A stretch of 64,000 nt of DNA. It comes from Neorhizobium sp. JUb45. Its GTDB lineage: Bacteria; Pseudomonadota; Alphaproteobacteria; Rhizobiales; Rhizobiaceae. A model generated the notes under the pieces. That model had not been told where the DNA came from. It made no database searches and was given only the letters and a program-made list of their open reading frames with translations. Positions 36,694 to 45,402 of the stretch are shown here, one piece after another. A program made the position numbers and the translations under genes. Numbering within the stretch: position 1 is the first letter of the stretch; each line of letters begins with the position of its first letter. The stretch is from NCBI RefSeq assembly GCF_004343585.1, contig NZ_SLYW01000001.1:496001-560000 (forward strand), given 5' to 3'.

Positions 36694-37875
36694 TTAGGCA
36701 GCGGCCTTGGTGAGCGCGGCCTTCTGCGTTTCGAACGCGTAGGTCAGCCACGGCATCAGGGCGGCCATGTCGGCCGTTTCGATGGTGGCGCCAGCCCAGA
36801 TGCGTAGGCCCGACGGCGCATCGCGGTAAGCGCCGATGTCGAGAGCGACGCCTTCCTTTTCGAGGATGGAGGTGACGCCCTTGGCGAAGGCTGCCTGCGC
36901 GTCGGCATCGAGAGCGGCGACATCGGCGTCGACGATCTTCAGGCAGACGGAGGTGTTGGAACGGGTCTCATCGACTTCGGCCAGATTGGCGATCCAGTCA
37001 TTGGCCTCGACGAAATCGAAGATGACCTTGGCATTGGCATCGGCGCGCGCGATCAGGCCTTCGAGGCCGCCAACCGTCTTTGCCCATTCCAGCGCATCGA
37101 TATAGTCCTCGACGCAGAGCATCGATGGCGTGTTGATCGTTTCGCCCTTGAAAATGCCTTCCGAGAGCTTGCCGCCCGAAGTGAGGCGGAAGATCTTCGG
37201 CAGCGGCCATGCCGGAACGTAGGTTGTCAGGCGTTCGACGGCGCGGGGCGACAGGATGATCATGCCGTGACCGCCTTCGCCGCCCAGAACCTTCTGCCAG
37301 GAGAAGGTGACGACGTCGAGCTTGGAAAAGTCCATGTCCTGCGCGAAGGCGGCCGAGGTCGCGTCGCAGATGGTCAGGCCCTTGCGGTCTGCCGGGATGA
37401 AGTCGGCGTTGGGCACGCGGACGCCGGAAGTGGTGCCGTTCCAGGTAAAGACCACGTCACGGTCGAAGTCGATCGTGGAAAGGTCAGGCAGAAGGCCGTA
37501 ATCGGCCTCGATCTTGCGGACGTCCTTGAGCTTCAGCTGCTTGACGACGTCGGTGACCCAGCCGGCACCAAAGCTTTCCCAGGCGACCATGTCGACGCCA
37601 CGCTCGCCGAGCAGCGACCACATCGCCATTTCAACGGCGCCGGTGTCGGATGCGGGAACGATGCCGATGCGGTAATCGGCAGGAACGTTCAGAACTTCAC
37701 GGGTGAGATTGATGGCTTGTGCCAGCTTGTCCTTGCCAACCTTGGCGCGGTGCGAACGACCGAGCGGGGCATCGGAGAGAGCGTCTAGCGACCAACCGGG
37801 GCGCTTCGAGCAGGGGCCTGAAGAAAAATGAGCATTATTCGGACGTACGTCCGGCTTCGCGGTGCCATTGGCCAT
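36694..37875 (-). CDS. serC: Phosphoserine aminotransferase
   Basis: A 393-residue PLP enzyme of the SerC group found in alphaproteobacteria. It starts [20 protein letters not shown] and has the PLP-lysine segment [20 protein letters not shown]. It makes 3-phosphoserine from 3-phosphohydroxypyruvate, the step after SerA. The frame is open upstream to 37959, but that stretch forms the structured leader. serA lies downstream on the same strand. Confidence 0.96.
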   Translation of the reverse strand: MANGTAKPDVRPNNAHFSSGPCSKRPGWSLDALSDAPLGRSHRAKVGKDKLAQAINLTREVLNVPADYRIGIVPASDTGAVEMAMWSLLGERGVDMVAWESFGAGWVTDVVKQLKLKDVRKIEADYGLLPDLSTIDFDRDVVFTWNGTTSGVRVPNADFIPADRKGLTICDATSAAFAQDMDFSKLDVVTFSWQKVLGGEGGHGMIILSPRAVERLTTYVPAWPLPKIFRLTSGGKLSEGIFKGETINTPSMLCVEDYIDALEWAKTVGGLEGLIARADANAKVIFDFVEANDWIANLAEVDETRSNTSVCLKIVDADVAALDADAQAAFAKGVTSILEKEGVALDIGAYRDAPSGLRIWAGATIETADMAALMPWLTYAFETQKAALTKAAA

Positions 37876-37960
37876 ATGTATACCCTCACAGGTAATTAGC
37901 CTCTCGTTGGGGAGAGGTGTCCCGCCGTCGGAGATATTCCCGATGAGATTTTCAGTCAAG
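37876..37960 (-). ncRNA. serC leader RNA motif (candidate)
   Basis: On the minus strand two tandem hairpins precede the serC start: TCGG / CCGA (37943-37928) and CCTCTC-CCCAAC-GAGAGG (37917-37900). A two-hairpin 'serC motif' is known as a conserved RNA upstream of serC-serA in alphaproteobacteria; position and layout agree. Identity rests on this, not on a covariance search. A role in controlling serine synthesis is presumed. Confidence 0.6.
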
Positions 37961-38205
37961 CGGAATTGTGCGGATCATCACAAATGCCGGCATCCGCACG
38001 CGCCTGTGCTGACTGTGGAAGTATTTGATGTTGAAATAGTGCCGCAGCGTGTGATCACGTTTTTGAGAACACTTATCCAAAATACGCCTGCACTTTGGGT
38101 TGTCGGTAGAATAACGATCTAGACTCCCCGTTGTTGTTGCCATTTTGCTACAGACTCTTTGTGTGAAACTCCCTATCTGCCGCTCCACAGTTTAAGGAGT
38201 ACCAC
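37961..38205. other. Intergenic region between serC leader and Omp25-like gene
   Basis: Together with the serC leader this makes 330 bp without a protein gene. It must hold the divergent promoters for serC and the downstream outer-membrane protein gene. No boxes could be assigned with confidence. TTTAAGGAG sits 6 nt before the start at 38206. Confidence 0.5.
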
Positions 38206-38844
38206 ATGTTCAAGACCATCGCCCTGGCTTCGGCCCTCGTACTTTCCGCTTCCGTATCGGCCATGGCTGCTGATGCCGTTTATGAAGTCCCGGCCGCTCC
38301 GGTTGCCGTTGACGCTCCGGCATTCACCTGGGCCGGCGCTTACGCCGGTGTACAGGGCGGCGCAGGCTGGCTCGACGGCACGTTCGGTCTGGCTGGCGTC
38401 GGTAGCGCCAAGCAGGACTTCGACGGTGGCGTGGTTGGCGGCTTCGTTGGTTACAACTGGCAGTTCAGCAACGGTTTCGTTGCCGGTATCGAAGGCGACC
38501 TCGACTATAACTTCAACGAGGAAAGCGCTGCTGGCATCGATATCGGCACTGATTGGGCCGGTTCGGTTCGCGGCCGCGTCGGTTACGCATTCGACCGCGC
38601 ACTGGTTTACGGTGCAGCCGGCTGGACCTTCACCAACGGCTACGTCAAGGGCGCTGGCATCGATGAAAACGAAGTCTTCAACGGCTGGACCGTTGGCGCC
38701 GGCGTCGATTTCGCCGTCACCGACAACCTGTTCGTTCGTGGCGAATACCGCTACAACGATTTCGGCGACAAGGACATCGTACCGGGCCTGAACGCCGATC
38801 TCGACCAGAGCGTCGTCAAGGTCGGTCTGGGCGTCAAGTTCTGA
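38206..38844 (+). CDS. Omp25-like outer-membrane protein (copy B)
   Basis: A 212-residue outer-membrane beta-barrel with signal peptide (MFKTIALASALVLSASVSAM, then AAD), TWAGAYAGVQGGAGWLDG, VGGFVGYNWQFSNGFVAGIE and a C-terminal DQSVVKVGLGVKF. It shares block after block with copy A at 33821, so the pair arose by duplication and now flanks serA-serC in opposite orientation. Abundant codon-optimal usage and a strong SD suggest high expression. Confidence 0.92.
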   Translation: MFKTIALASALVLSASVSAMAADAVYEVPAAPVAVDAPAFTWAGAYAGVQGGAGWLDGTFGLAGVGSAKQDFDGGVVGGFVGYNWQFSNGFVAGIEGDLDYNFNEESAAGIDIGTDWAGSVRGRVGYAFDRALVYGAAGWTFTNGYVKGAGIDENEVFNGWTVGAGVDFAVTDNLFVRGEYRYNDFGDKDIVPGLNADLDQSVVKVGLGVKF

Positions 38845-38864
38845 TCCTGCCGCATTATTTTTGG

Positions 38865-38891
38865 AAAAGGGGCCTTCGTGGCCCCTTTTTT
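38865..38891 (+). terminator. Rho-independent terminator of Omp25-like copy B
   Basis: AAAAGGGGCC, loop TTCGT, GGCCCCTTTT plus further T. It may also serve the convergent SDR gene. Confidence 0.88.
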
Positions 38892-38907
38892 GTGTCTGGA
38901 ATCGCTG

Positions 38908-39669
38908 TCAGCTGGCGAGGCCGCCGGCCATGTCGATGACGCTGCCCGACATGTAACCGGCATTCGGGCCGGCGAGAAAACCGACCAGGGCGGAGACTTC
39001 CTCAAGCGTGGCAATGCGGCGAATGGCGTGCATGTCGAGAAACGCGTCCGGTGCCGTCGTGCTGCCCAGCGCTTCGATCATCATGTCGGTGGGCATCGCG
39101 CCCGGCTGTACGACGTTGACGGTGATGTTGCGTCGGCCGAGGTCGCGGGCGACGCCCCTTGCGTATCCATTGATGGCGGCCTTGGTGCCGGCATAATCCG
39201 CGACGCCCTGCATGAGGGCGTGGGTGCCATTGAGCGAGCCGATAAAAATGATCCGGCCGCCATCGGAAATGACCTGCGCTGCGGCGCGGGTGGTGGCGAT
39301 GACGCCCATCACGTTGATCTGCCACTGGCGGTCAAGTGCCGCCGTGTCCAAGTCCGGGTCATCGACCGTCTGGCCCTTCGCGACCACGGCCGCATTGTTG
39401 ATAAGGATATCGAGCCTTCCGAAATGCGCGGTCACTTTTTCGATCAACGGCTTTGCGGCCGCCATGTCGGCCTGGTCGCTCTGGATTGCCAGCGCACGCA
39501 CGCCCTTTGCCTTCAGCTTCTCCACGACCGCCTCGGCCTTTTCCGCTGAGGCGACGTAGGTGATCGCCACATCGGCGCCGAGATCGGCCAGCGTTTCGGC
39601 AATGACGGTGCCAAGACCACGCGATCCGCCAGTCACCAGCGCCACCTTGCCCTTCAATGAATTCGACAT
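38908..39669 (-). CDS. Short-chain dehydrogenase/reductase (SDR)
   Basis: A 253-residue classical SDR: VALVTGGSRGLGTVIAETLA (cofactor motif), NNAAVV, catalytic Ser in IGSLNG, and YAGTK for the Tyr/Lys pair. The C-terminus (NAGYMSGSVIDMAGGLAS) is typical of the family. Start at 39669 (MSNSLKG) is preferred over 39690. It is divergent from a TetR-family gene with shared inverted-repeat operators, so probably controlled by it. Substrate unknown. Confidence 0.92.
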   Translation of the reverse strand: MSNSLKGKVALVTGGSRGLGTVIAETLADLGADVAITYVASAEKAEAVVEKLKAKGVRALAIQSDQADMAAAKPLIEKVTAHFGRLDILINNAAVVAKGQTVDDPDLDTAALDRQWQINVMGVIATTRAAAQVISDGGRIIFIGSLNGTHALMQGVADYAGTKAAINGYARGVARDLGRRNITVNVVQPGAMPTDMMIEALGSTTAPDAFLDMHAIRRIATLEEVSALVGFLAGPNAGYMSGSVIDMAGGLAS

Positions 39670-39710
39670 GTTCGTTCTCTCTTCTCTCAACCGGGACGAG
39701 GCCCTGATTT

Positions 39711-39795
39711 AAATTTCATAACGGTCATTGCGTAACGATCGGTATGAAATTTGACAGAGAGCGTCAAGCGTTTTAATAATGGTCGTTATGAAATG
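39711..39795. promoter_or_regulatory. TetR-type operator region between SDR and regulator genes
   Basis: A perfect inverted repeat AAATTTCATA (39711-39720) / TATGAAATTT (39743-39752), and a third half-site CGTTATGAAAT (39784-39794). The CATAACGG...CGGTATG core suggests binding by the divergent TetR-family protein. Confidence 0.6.
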
Positions 39796-40398
39796 GATTG
39801 GCACGAACTGATGGGACGCCATCGCGAATTCGATGTTGAAAAAGCGCTGGATGCCGCCATGTGCGTTTTCTGGCGCAAGGGTTATGAGGGGGCGTCCTAT
39901 GCCGACCTCACGCAAGCGGCCGGCGTGGAACGCCCTGCGCTCTATTCCGCTTTCGGCAACAAGGAGGCGCTCTTCAAAAAAGTGCTGGTGCGCTATTACG
40001 AGCACCATCTCGATTACATTCCGGTCGCCTTGGCTCTGCCGACGGCGCGCGAAGTTGCCGCGCATATCCTGTACAACGCCATCGATCTCAACACCCGTTA
40101 TCCCGAACACACGGGTTGCCTCGGCATCAACGGTGTTCTGGCGGGCTCTGACGAGGCGGAGCCGGTGCGGCTGGCGCTGATCGAGGCGCGTGCGGAAGGC
40201 GAGGCGATGCTGGTCGAACGTTTCGAGCGGGCAAAGGCGGAGGGCGATTTGCCGCAGGCTGCCAGTGCCCAGACATTTGCAGCATTCCTGCTGGCCATTC
40301 TGCACGGCATGGCGGTGCAGGCCAAGGCCGGTTTCAGCCGCGAAACGCTGCGGGCCGTGGCCGATCAGGCGCTGTCGGCCTGGCCGGCTCCGAAATAG
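39793..40398 (+). CDS. TetR-family transcriptional regulator
   Basis: A 201-residue repressor with GRHREFDVEKALDAAMCVFW followed by the helix-turn-helix YADLTQAAGVERPALYSAFG; the C-terminal domain carries GCLGINGVLA, common in AcrR/NemR-like TetR proteins. Start is uncertain: ATG 39793 or 39811; neither has a strong ribosome-binding site. It probably controls the divergent SDR gene and itself through the inverted repeats in between. Confidence 0.88.
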   Translation: MDWHELMGRHREFDVEKALDAAMCVFWRKGYEGASYADLTQAAGVERPALYSAFGNKEALFKKVLVRYYEHHLDYIPVALALPTAREVAAHILYNAIDLNTRYPEHTGCLGINGVLAGSDEAEPVRLALIEARAEGEAMLVERFERAKAEGDLPQAASAQTFAAFLLAILHGMAVQAKAGFSRETLRAVADQALSAWPAPK

Positions 40399-40598
40399 AC
40401 TTGGCCGTAAATTCTCCCGCCCGATCAAATAGTTCGGCTGCCTTATCACATCCATGTGAGTGAAGTTCAGTTGGCGGTTCCCGATCTGTTGACTATCTAC
40501 GATCACGGGAAATTCCGGTGGCGCCTCTAACATTGCAAGTCTGCCATCGCCATATGATGCGGGACAGATCGCAATTGTGCGATCGGAAGGAGAGTTTG

Positions 40599-41645
40599 AT
40601 GTTATCGAAAATTCAGCGGTTCAAGCATGTGTTCGCAGTCGCCGCTCTCGGCGTTGCGGTTTCGCTGGTTGCCGTGGATTTTGCTGAAGCCCGTCGCGGC
40701 GGCAGCAGTTTTGGCAGCCGTGGTTCGCGCACCTATTCCGCGCCCGCCACCACCAATACCGCTCCCGGTGCCGCAACAGGCATCAACCGTTCGATGACCC
40801 CCAACACCCAGCAGAACGCCGCAACGCCTGCAAACGGCGCAGCCGGCGCGCAGGCTGCCCAGCAGCAGCGTCGTCCCGGCATGTTCGGTGGCATGGCCGG
40901 TGGTCTTCTCGGCGGTCTGGCCCTTGGCGGCCTGTTCGGCATGATGATGGGCAACGGCTTTGGCGGCATGGCAGGCTTCATGGGCATGCTTCTGCAGATC
41001 GCCCTGATCGCCGGTCTCGCCATGCTGGCTTTCCGCTTCTTCGCACGTCGCCAGCAGCCGGCCGGTCCGGCCGGTGGTTACGGTTCGCAGCGCAATGCCC
41101 ATGACGCCCCGCGTGGCGGCAATGGCAACAATGCTGGCGGCAACGGCGGTCAGCCGGGCTTCCGCATCCCGACCATGGGTGGCGGTGCTGCGGCGGCTGC
41201 AGCAACGGCTGCGCCGCGCAAGGCAGGTTCGGATACCGACGAAATAGGCATCACCGACCGTGACCTGACACAGTTCGAAAAGCTGCTGCAGGACGTGCAG
41301 GGTGCTTATGGCGCCGAAGATTATGCCAAGCTGCGCGCTTTGACGACACCGGAAGCCATGTCCTATCTCGCCGAAGAACTCGGTGAAAATGCCACGGCCG
41401 GTGTCAAGAACGACGTCAAGGACATTCAGCTTCTGCAGGGTGACCTTTCGGAAGCCTGGCGCGAAAACGGTCAGGAATACGCAACCGTTGCCATGCGTTA
41501 CTCCAGCATCGACGTCATGCGTGACCGCAATACCGGCGCCGTCGTTCAGGGTGATGAACATACCCCGACCGAAACGGTCGAGGTCTGGACTTTCGTGCGC
41601 AAGACCGCGGGCGAATGGCAGCTGTCGGCCATCCAGGGCGCATAA
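40599..41645 (+). CDS. Tim44-domain membrane protein
   Basis: A 348-residue protein: signal/anchor (HVFAVAALGVAVSLVAVDFA), a Gly/Ser/Ala-rich stretch starting ARRGGSSFGSRGSR, a hydrophobic Gly/Met-rich membrane region (about residues 105-150), a Gly/Asn-rich linker, and a C-terminal Tim44-like domain (TDRDLTQFEKLLQDVQGAYG onwards). GGAAGGAG lies 6 nt before the ATG at 40599. Bacterial Tim44-domain proteins are inner-membrane associated; their role is poorly defined. Confidence 0.88.
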   Translation: MLSKIQRFKHVFAVAALGVAVSLVAVDFAEARRGGSSFGSRGSRTYSAPATTNTAPGAATGINRSMTPNTQQNAATPANGAAGAQAAQQQRRPGMFGGMAGGLLGGLALGGLFGMMMGNGFGGMAGFMGMLLQIALIAGLAMLAFRFFARRQQPAGPAGGYGSQRNAHDAPRGGNGNNAGGNGGQPGFRIPTMGGGAAAAAATAAPRKAGSDTDEIGITDRDLTQFEKLLQDVQGAYGAEDYAKLRALTTPEAMSYLAEELGENATAGVKNDVKDIQLLQGDLSEAWRENGQEYATVAMRYSSIDVMRDRNTGAVVQGDEHTPTETVEVWTFVRKTAGEWQLSAIQGA

Positions 41646-41666
41646 GCGCCCCGGAGAGGTCTTCAC

Positions 41667-42155
41667 CTAATTGAGAAAGGCAAGCGTGCGTTCGTCGCGC
41701 TTGCCATCGCAGAATTCTTCAAGGGCTTGCTCGAAAGGCGAGCCCTTATTTGCGACCTCTGCAAACAGCGTCATCGACGAGCAGAATTTCATGTTGTCGG
41801 GTGAGCCGAGAATGTCATGGGCGGAACGGCCCGGATGGGACAGCATCGCTTGCGTGCATTCCGCAAGCCGCGCTCCCAGGATGGGGTCGGCGAGATAGGC
41901 TTCCGCTTCGGCACGCGAGGCGATGCCATAACGCTGCGCCATCGGCGAGCGCCCAAGCCCTTTTGCCTGCGGAAAGATGAACCACATCCAGTGGCTCTGC
42001 TTGAAGCCGTCGCGCAGTTCTTCGAGCACGTTCGGATACACCGCCTGCTGGGCGGCGAGAAAGCGGCCGAGATAAAAGTCATCGTGCCATTGTGTCTGAC
42101 TGGGCTGTGATCCGCGCGTCTGCTCGGGCGGCTGGTTTGCCAGTGTCTGTACCAT
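41667..42155 (-). CDS. DUF1810 family protein
   Basis: A 162-residue cytosolic protein with the DUF1810 pattern: QQAVYPNVLEELRDGFKQSH then WMWFIFPQAKGLGRSPMAQR, YLADPILGARLAECTQAML, and SPDNMKFCSSMTLFA. The family is widespread; in recent literature it has been linked to NAD/ADP-ribose-type binding, which I cannot confirm. It is convergent with the Tim44-domain gene and divergent from the MscS-like gene. Confidence 0.9.
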   Translation of the reverse strand: MVQTLANQPPEQTRGSQPSQTQWHDDFYLGRFLAAQQAVYPNVLEELRDGFKQSHWMWFIFPQAKGLGRSPMAQRYGIASRAEAEAYLADPILGARLAECTQAMLSHPGRSAHDILGSPDNMKFCSSMTLFAEVANKGSPFEQALEEFCDGKRDERTLAFLN

Positions 42156-42278
42156 GCTTTTCTCCTTCCTTTCCCTCCCAACGGGTAAAAACGCAATCGG
42201 TTCGCCCCGGTGCTGACAAATGCGTGAAATTTTCGCGATCGGGGTTTTTTATGCTGCAATGCACCCTAGCTGGGAGGG

Positions 42279-43400
42279 ATGGACCAATTTATCGCTGATT
42301 TCCGCGCCTATACCGATTGGCTGCCAAACTGGGTGGTCAGCATCGGCGTGCTCGTCGTCGCCGTATTCGTCGGGCTGGCGATCCACCGTCTCGCCTTCCG
42401 CATTTTTACGCGCGTGGTGGAAAACAAGGATCTGTTCTGGCGTTCGATCGTCTCACGCGGCAAGCGGCCGCTGAAGCTGGCCATCCTCACCTTCACCTTG
42501 TCCTTTGCCGCATCCATCGCGCCGCTTGCGCCGGGACCGGCCAATTTCATACGCCACCTTCTGCTGCTCGGATTCATCCTCGTGCTCGGCTGGTCAGCCA
42601 AGGCGGCGCTGCATATCTGGATGACGATCTATCTGCGTCGCTTCAAGCTGGATGCCGAAGACAATCTTCTGGCCCGCACGCATGTCACCCAGTCTCGCAT
42701 CGGCGAGCGGGTCGGCGGTTTCATGATCGTGACGCTGACGATTGCCGCCATGCTGATGACCTTTCCGGCCGTGCAGCAATATGGCGTCAGCGTTCTCGCG
42801 TCGGCCGGTGTCGCCGGTATCGTGCTTGGTCTGGCGCTGCAGCCGATGCTGAAAAACATCTTTGCCGGCATACAGCTCGCAATCACCCAGCCGATCCGCA
42901 TCGATGATGCGCTGATCGTCGAAGGCGAGTGGGGCAATGTGGAAGAGATCACCTCGACCTATGTGGTGGTCAAACTGTGGGACTGGCGACGGATGATCCT
43001 GCCGCTCTCCTATTTCATCGAGACACCATTCCAGAACTGGACCCGCGAAGGTTCGGCGCTGATCGGCACGGTGATGATATATCTCGATTATTCGGTGCCG
43101 GTCTCGGCCATCCGCAAAAAGGTCGAGGAAATTGCCAACGAATCAAAAATCTGGGACCGCAAGGTGGTCAATGTGCAGGTGACCGATTTCAAGGAAAGCG
43201 TGATGGAGATCCGCATCCTGATCTCCGCCCCCAGCGCGCCAAAAACCTTCGACATGCGCTGCGAGATGCGTGAAAAGATCATCGATTTCATCCAGCGCGA
43301 TTATCCCGCCGCTCTGCCGCGGGTGCGGGCGGAAGGGGTAGCCAATGCCAATGGCGCCGCTGTGATGGACGGCGTTCGCCAGCATGCATTTCAGAACTGA
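42279..43400 (+). CDS. Small-conductance mechanosensitive channel family protein (MscS-like)
   Basis: A 373-residue protein with about four membrane helices and a cytosolic C-terminal domain. The pore-helix/MscS signature is seen in SAGVAGIVLGLALQPMLKNI, followed by the beta domain (AITQPIRIDDALIVEGEWGN; TWRRM-like region WDWRRMILPLSYFIETPFQN). It releases solutes during hypo-osmotic shock. The ATG overlaps a GGGAGG 4 nt upstream. It ends 3 bp before the convergent Gre-like gene. Confidence 0.92.
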   Translation: MDQFIADFRAYTDWLPNWVVSIGVLVVAVFVGLAIHRLAFRIFTRVVENKDLFWRSIVSRGKRPLKLAILTFTLSFAASIAPLAPGPANFIRHLLLLGFILVLGWSAKAALHIWMTIYLRRFKLDAEDNLLARTHVTQSRIGERVGGFMIVTLTIAAMLMTFPAVQQYGVSVLASAGVAGIVLGLALQPMLKNIFAGIQLAITQPIRIDDALIVEGEWGNVEEITSTYVVVKLWDWRRMILPLSYFIETPFQNWTREGSALIGTVMIYLDYSVPVSAIRKKVEEIANESKIWDRKVVNVQVTDFKESVMEIRILISAPSAPKTFDMRCEMREKIIDFIQRDYPAALPRVRAEGVANANGAAVMDGVRQHAFQN

Positions 43401-43403
43401 GGT

Positions 43404-43886
43404 TCACCCGATCCTGACGATCTCCAGTTCCTGTCCGCCGACCGTCACCACATCGCCCACTGTCTTGCCGTGGAGAACACGCGCCACCGGCGAGACGTAC
43501 GAGATCGAGCCGGCCTTCGGGTCGGCTTCGTCCTCGCCGACGATGCGGTAGGTCTGTACCCGGCCATCGTCACGCTCGAAGGTGACGAGGCTGCCAAAGG
43601 CAACGGCGTCGGTGGAGGCCGGGGCAGGGACCAGTTGCGCCGTGCGCAGCCGCTCGGACAGATAACGGATGTCGCGCAAGGGGGCGGCCGTCTGGCGCCG
43701 CTTCTCGTTGACGTCATCGATATTTTCCACCGCGGCATAGGCGGCGCGTGCGTCTGCCAATTGGCTTTCCAGCGCCTTCAGCCCCGCCTCGGTGACGAGG
43801 TTAGCGTGTTGCGAGATCGGCCGCTCGGGCAAAAACGTTTCGGCGGCCGTCTCGGCGCTTTCTTCCTTGGTGAAGGCGACGCTCAC
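43404..43886 (-). CDS. GreA/GreB-family transcription elongation factor
   Basis: A 160-residue protein with an N-terminal coiled coil (LVTEAGLKALESQLADARAA to about residue 85) and a C-terminal FKBP-like domain ending SPVARVLHGKTVGDVVTVGG, the GreA/B signature. Gre factors stimulate RNA cleavage in backtracked RNA polymerase. The tip of the coiled coil reads ENIDDVNEK, retaining acidic residues. It is shifted toward GreB-type paralogues seen in rhizobia rather than the main GreA. Confidence 0.88.
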   Translation of the reverse strand: MSVAFTKEESAETAAETFLPERPISQHANLVTEAGLKALESQLADARAAYAAVENIDDVNEKRRQTAAPLRDIRYLSERLRTAQLVPAPASTDAVAFGSLVTFERDDGRVQTYRIVGEDEADPKAGSISYVSPVARVLHGKTVGDVVTVGGQELEIVRIG

Positions 43887-44331
43887 ATCAAAACTCCATG
43901 GGGCAAACGAAAACAGGGATCAAACGTCCATTATGCCTGCTTTTGCAGGCGTATAACAGGGCTCCCCGGCATGGCTGCGGACGGTGGCGGTGCATTTCGT
44001 CGATGGGCGGCAGAACCATTTTTGGGTTTCACAGACTTTTGCTGCGTCTGCGAACAGTTCAGTATTTACTTAATTTGCAATTAATGGTTTTCGTGCATTG
44101 TCACCACAGTCCCGAATCCTCGGGCATCCGCCGGATATTTGCAGATGGATACAATCCACAATCTCTTTCCCTTGTTCATTGCGTCTGCTGCCATTTATTT
44201 CTTCTTCCGCTGGGTCGTTCGCGACATGAACAAGCGCGGCTGATCCAACGCATCCCCATCTCCTTTATCCGCTTGAAATATGAGGCAAAGACGCTAGTTT
44301 TCGCCGGACATATCGCATGCATGGGGATGAC
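43887..44331. other. Intergenic region with a possible micro-gene
   Basis: About 445 bp between the Gre-like gene and the TonB-domain gene. The only candidate inside is the 32-codon frame at 44145. The remainder is moderately AT-rich around 44050-44095 with no hairpin or promoter that I can assign. Confidence 0.5.
44145..44243 (+). CDS. Putative 32-aa single-span membrane protein
   Basis: ATG-initiated frame of 32 codons: a short N-terminal MDTIHN, a hydrophobic and aromatic helix (LFPLFIASAAIYFFFRWVV), then a basic tail RDMNKRG. The order hydrophobic core then positive tail fits an inner-membrane micro-protein with cytosolic C-terminus. The ribosome-binding site is weak (GGATATTT), so expression is unproven. 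Confidence 0.4.
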   Translation: MDTIHNLFPLFIASAAIYFFFRWVVRDMNKRG

Positions 44332-45234
44332 ATGAAACGGACGGGACTTTTGCTGGTGGCGCTTCTGTGCGCCGCAACCGGCGTGATGGCGCAGACCAAG
44401 GGATCGCGGCCGGAGCCGCAGCCTGCCAGCAAACAGGAATGGGCTTCCGCTATCTCTCGAAAAATCCAGCGCGGCGTGCGTCTTCCCCGTCCGATCAAGG
44501 GCGTCAGCGGCCTCCACACGGCCAAGATCGCCTTTGTCGTGCATAGGGACGGTACGATCACGGATGTGGTCGTCCAGGAAAGTTCCGGCGTGCCGCAGGT
44601 CGATGAAGGCGCCCGACAGGCCATCCTTCGGAGTTCGCCGGTTACCGCCTTTTCTCCCGACATGACGGGCGAAACGGAAAAGGTGGTGGTGCCGATCCGC
44701 ATGGAAATGATCCTGCCGAACCCAACCACCAAGGATGACGCAACCGGCCTGACCTTCACCACGCCGGCGGAGCTGGAAAGCACCGGCAAGGTCGATCCAC
44801 CGGGTACGGAAACGGTCAAGTACAATCTCATCAGCACCGCGCCGGATCGCATTCCCAATGCTCCGGGATCGGCGCTTTGCCAACTCGGTTTTCGTGCCTG
44901 GGCAAAGGATCATCCGCGTTACGGCTGGTCCCAGGAAAAGCTCAATGGCGATGCCATGTTCGGCGAACTGGGCACGACCTTGCGCAGCCAGCTGGAAACG
45001 GCCGGCAAGGTGATCGAGGACACGCAGACGATCGACATGAAGGATGCAAAGGCGGTCGAGATCGTCGCGGCGCCGACATCCGGCCCTGATTTTGAAAACG
45101 TGCTGCATTACGCCGCCTTCACGGATACGCCGACCGGCCGCATCACGCTTTCCTGCGCCACGACGCGTGCGGCCATGAGTGCCGCTCGACCGGTGTTCAA
45201 GGCATTGGCGCAGACGGTGCAGATAGTGCGGTAG
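44332..45234 (+). CDS. TonB C-terminal-domain exported protein
   Basis: A 300-residue protein with a signal peptide (MKRTGLLLVALLCAATGVMA). The first half is a TonB/TolA C-terminal domain: RPIKGVSGLHTAKIAFVVHR, GTITDVVVQESSGVPQVDEG, ARQAILRSSPVTAF. The second half (about residues 135-300) has no family I recognise. GGGGA precedes the ATG at 44332; an upstream ATG at 44317 is less likely. No TonB-type membrane anchor and no Pro-rich linker, so it is probably a soluble periplasmic protein. A terminator follows at 45264. Confidence 0.8.
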   Translation: MKRTGLLLVALLCAATGVMAQTKGSRPEPQPASKQEWASAISRKIQRGVRLPRPIKGVSGLHTAKIAFVVHRDGTITDVVVQESSGVPQVDEGARQAILRSSPVTAFSPDMTGETEKVVVPIRMEMILPNPTTKDDATGLTFTTPAELESTGKVDPPGTETVKYNLISTAPDRIPNAPGSALCQLGFRAWAKDHPRYGWSQEKLNGDAMFGELGTTLRSQLETAGKVIEDTQTIDMKDAKAVEIVAAPTSGPDFENVLHYAAFTDTPTGRITLSCATTRAAMSAARPVFKALAQTVQIVR

Positions 45235-45263
45235 GCTGCCGTCCACGAGACAAAAAACGACCC

Positions 45264-45297
45264 AACCCGGACAGCGCAGCCCGCTTTCCGGGTTTTC
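45264..45297 (+). terminator. Rho-independent terminator of the TonB-domain gene
   Basis: AACCCGG, 17-nt loop, CCGGGTT followed by TTC. Confidence 0.65.
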
Positions 45298-45402
45298 TTA
45301 TGAAACGGCCCCGTAAACGTTAGATTAGAATTTAGCGATATATAAAAGGCCCTAGCAATTTCGGTGATTTACACAGGGGTTGCGTCTTATCCGGGCCTCA
45401 TC

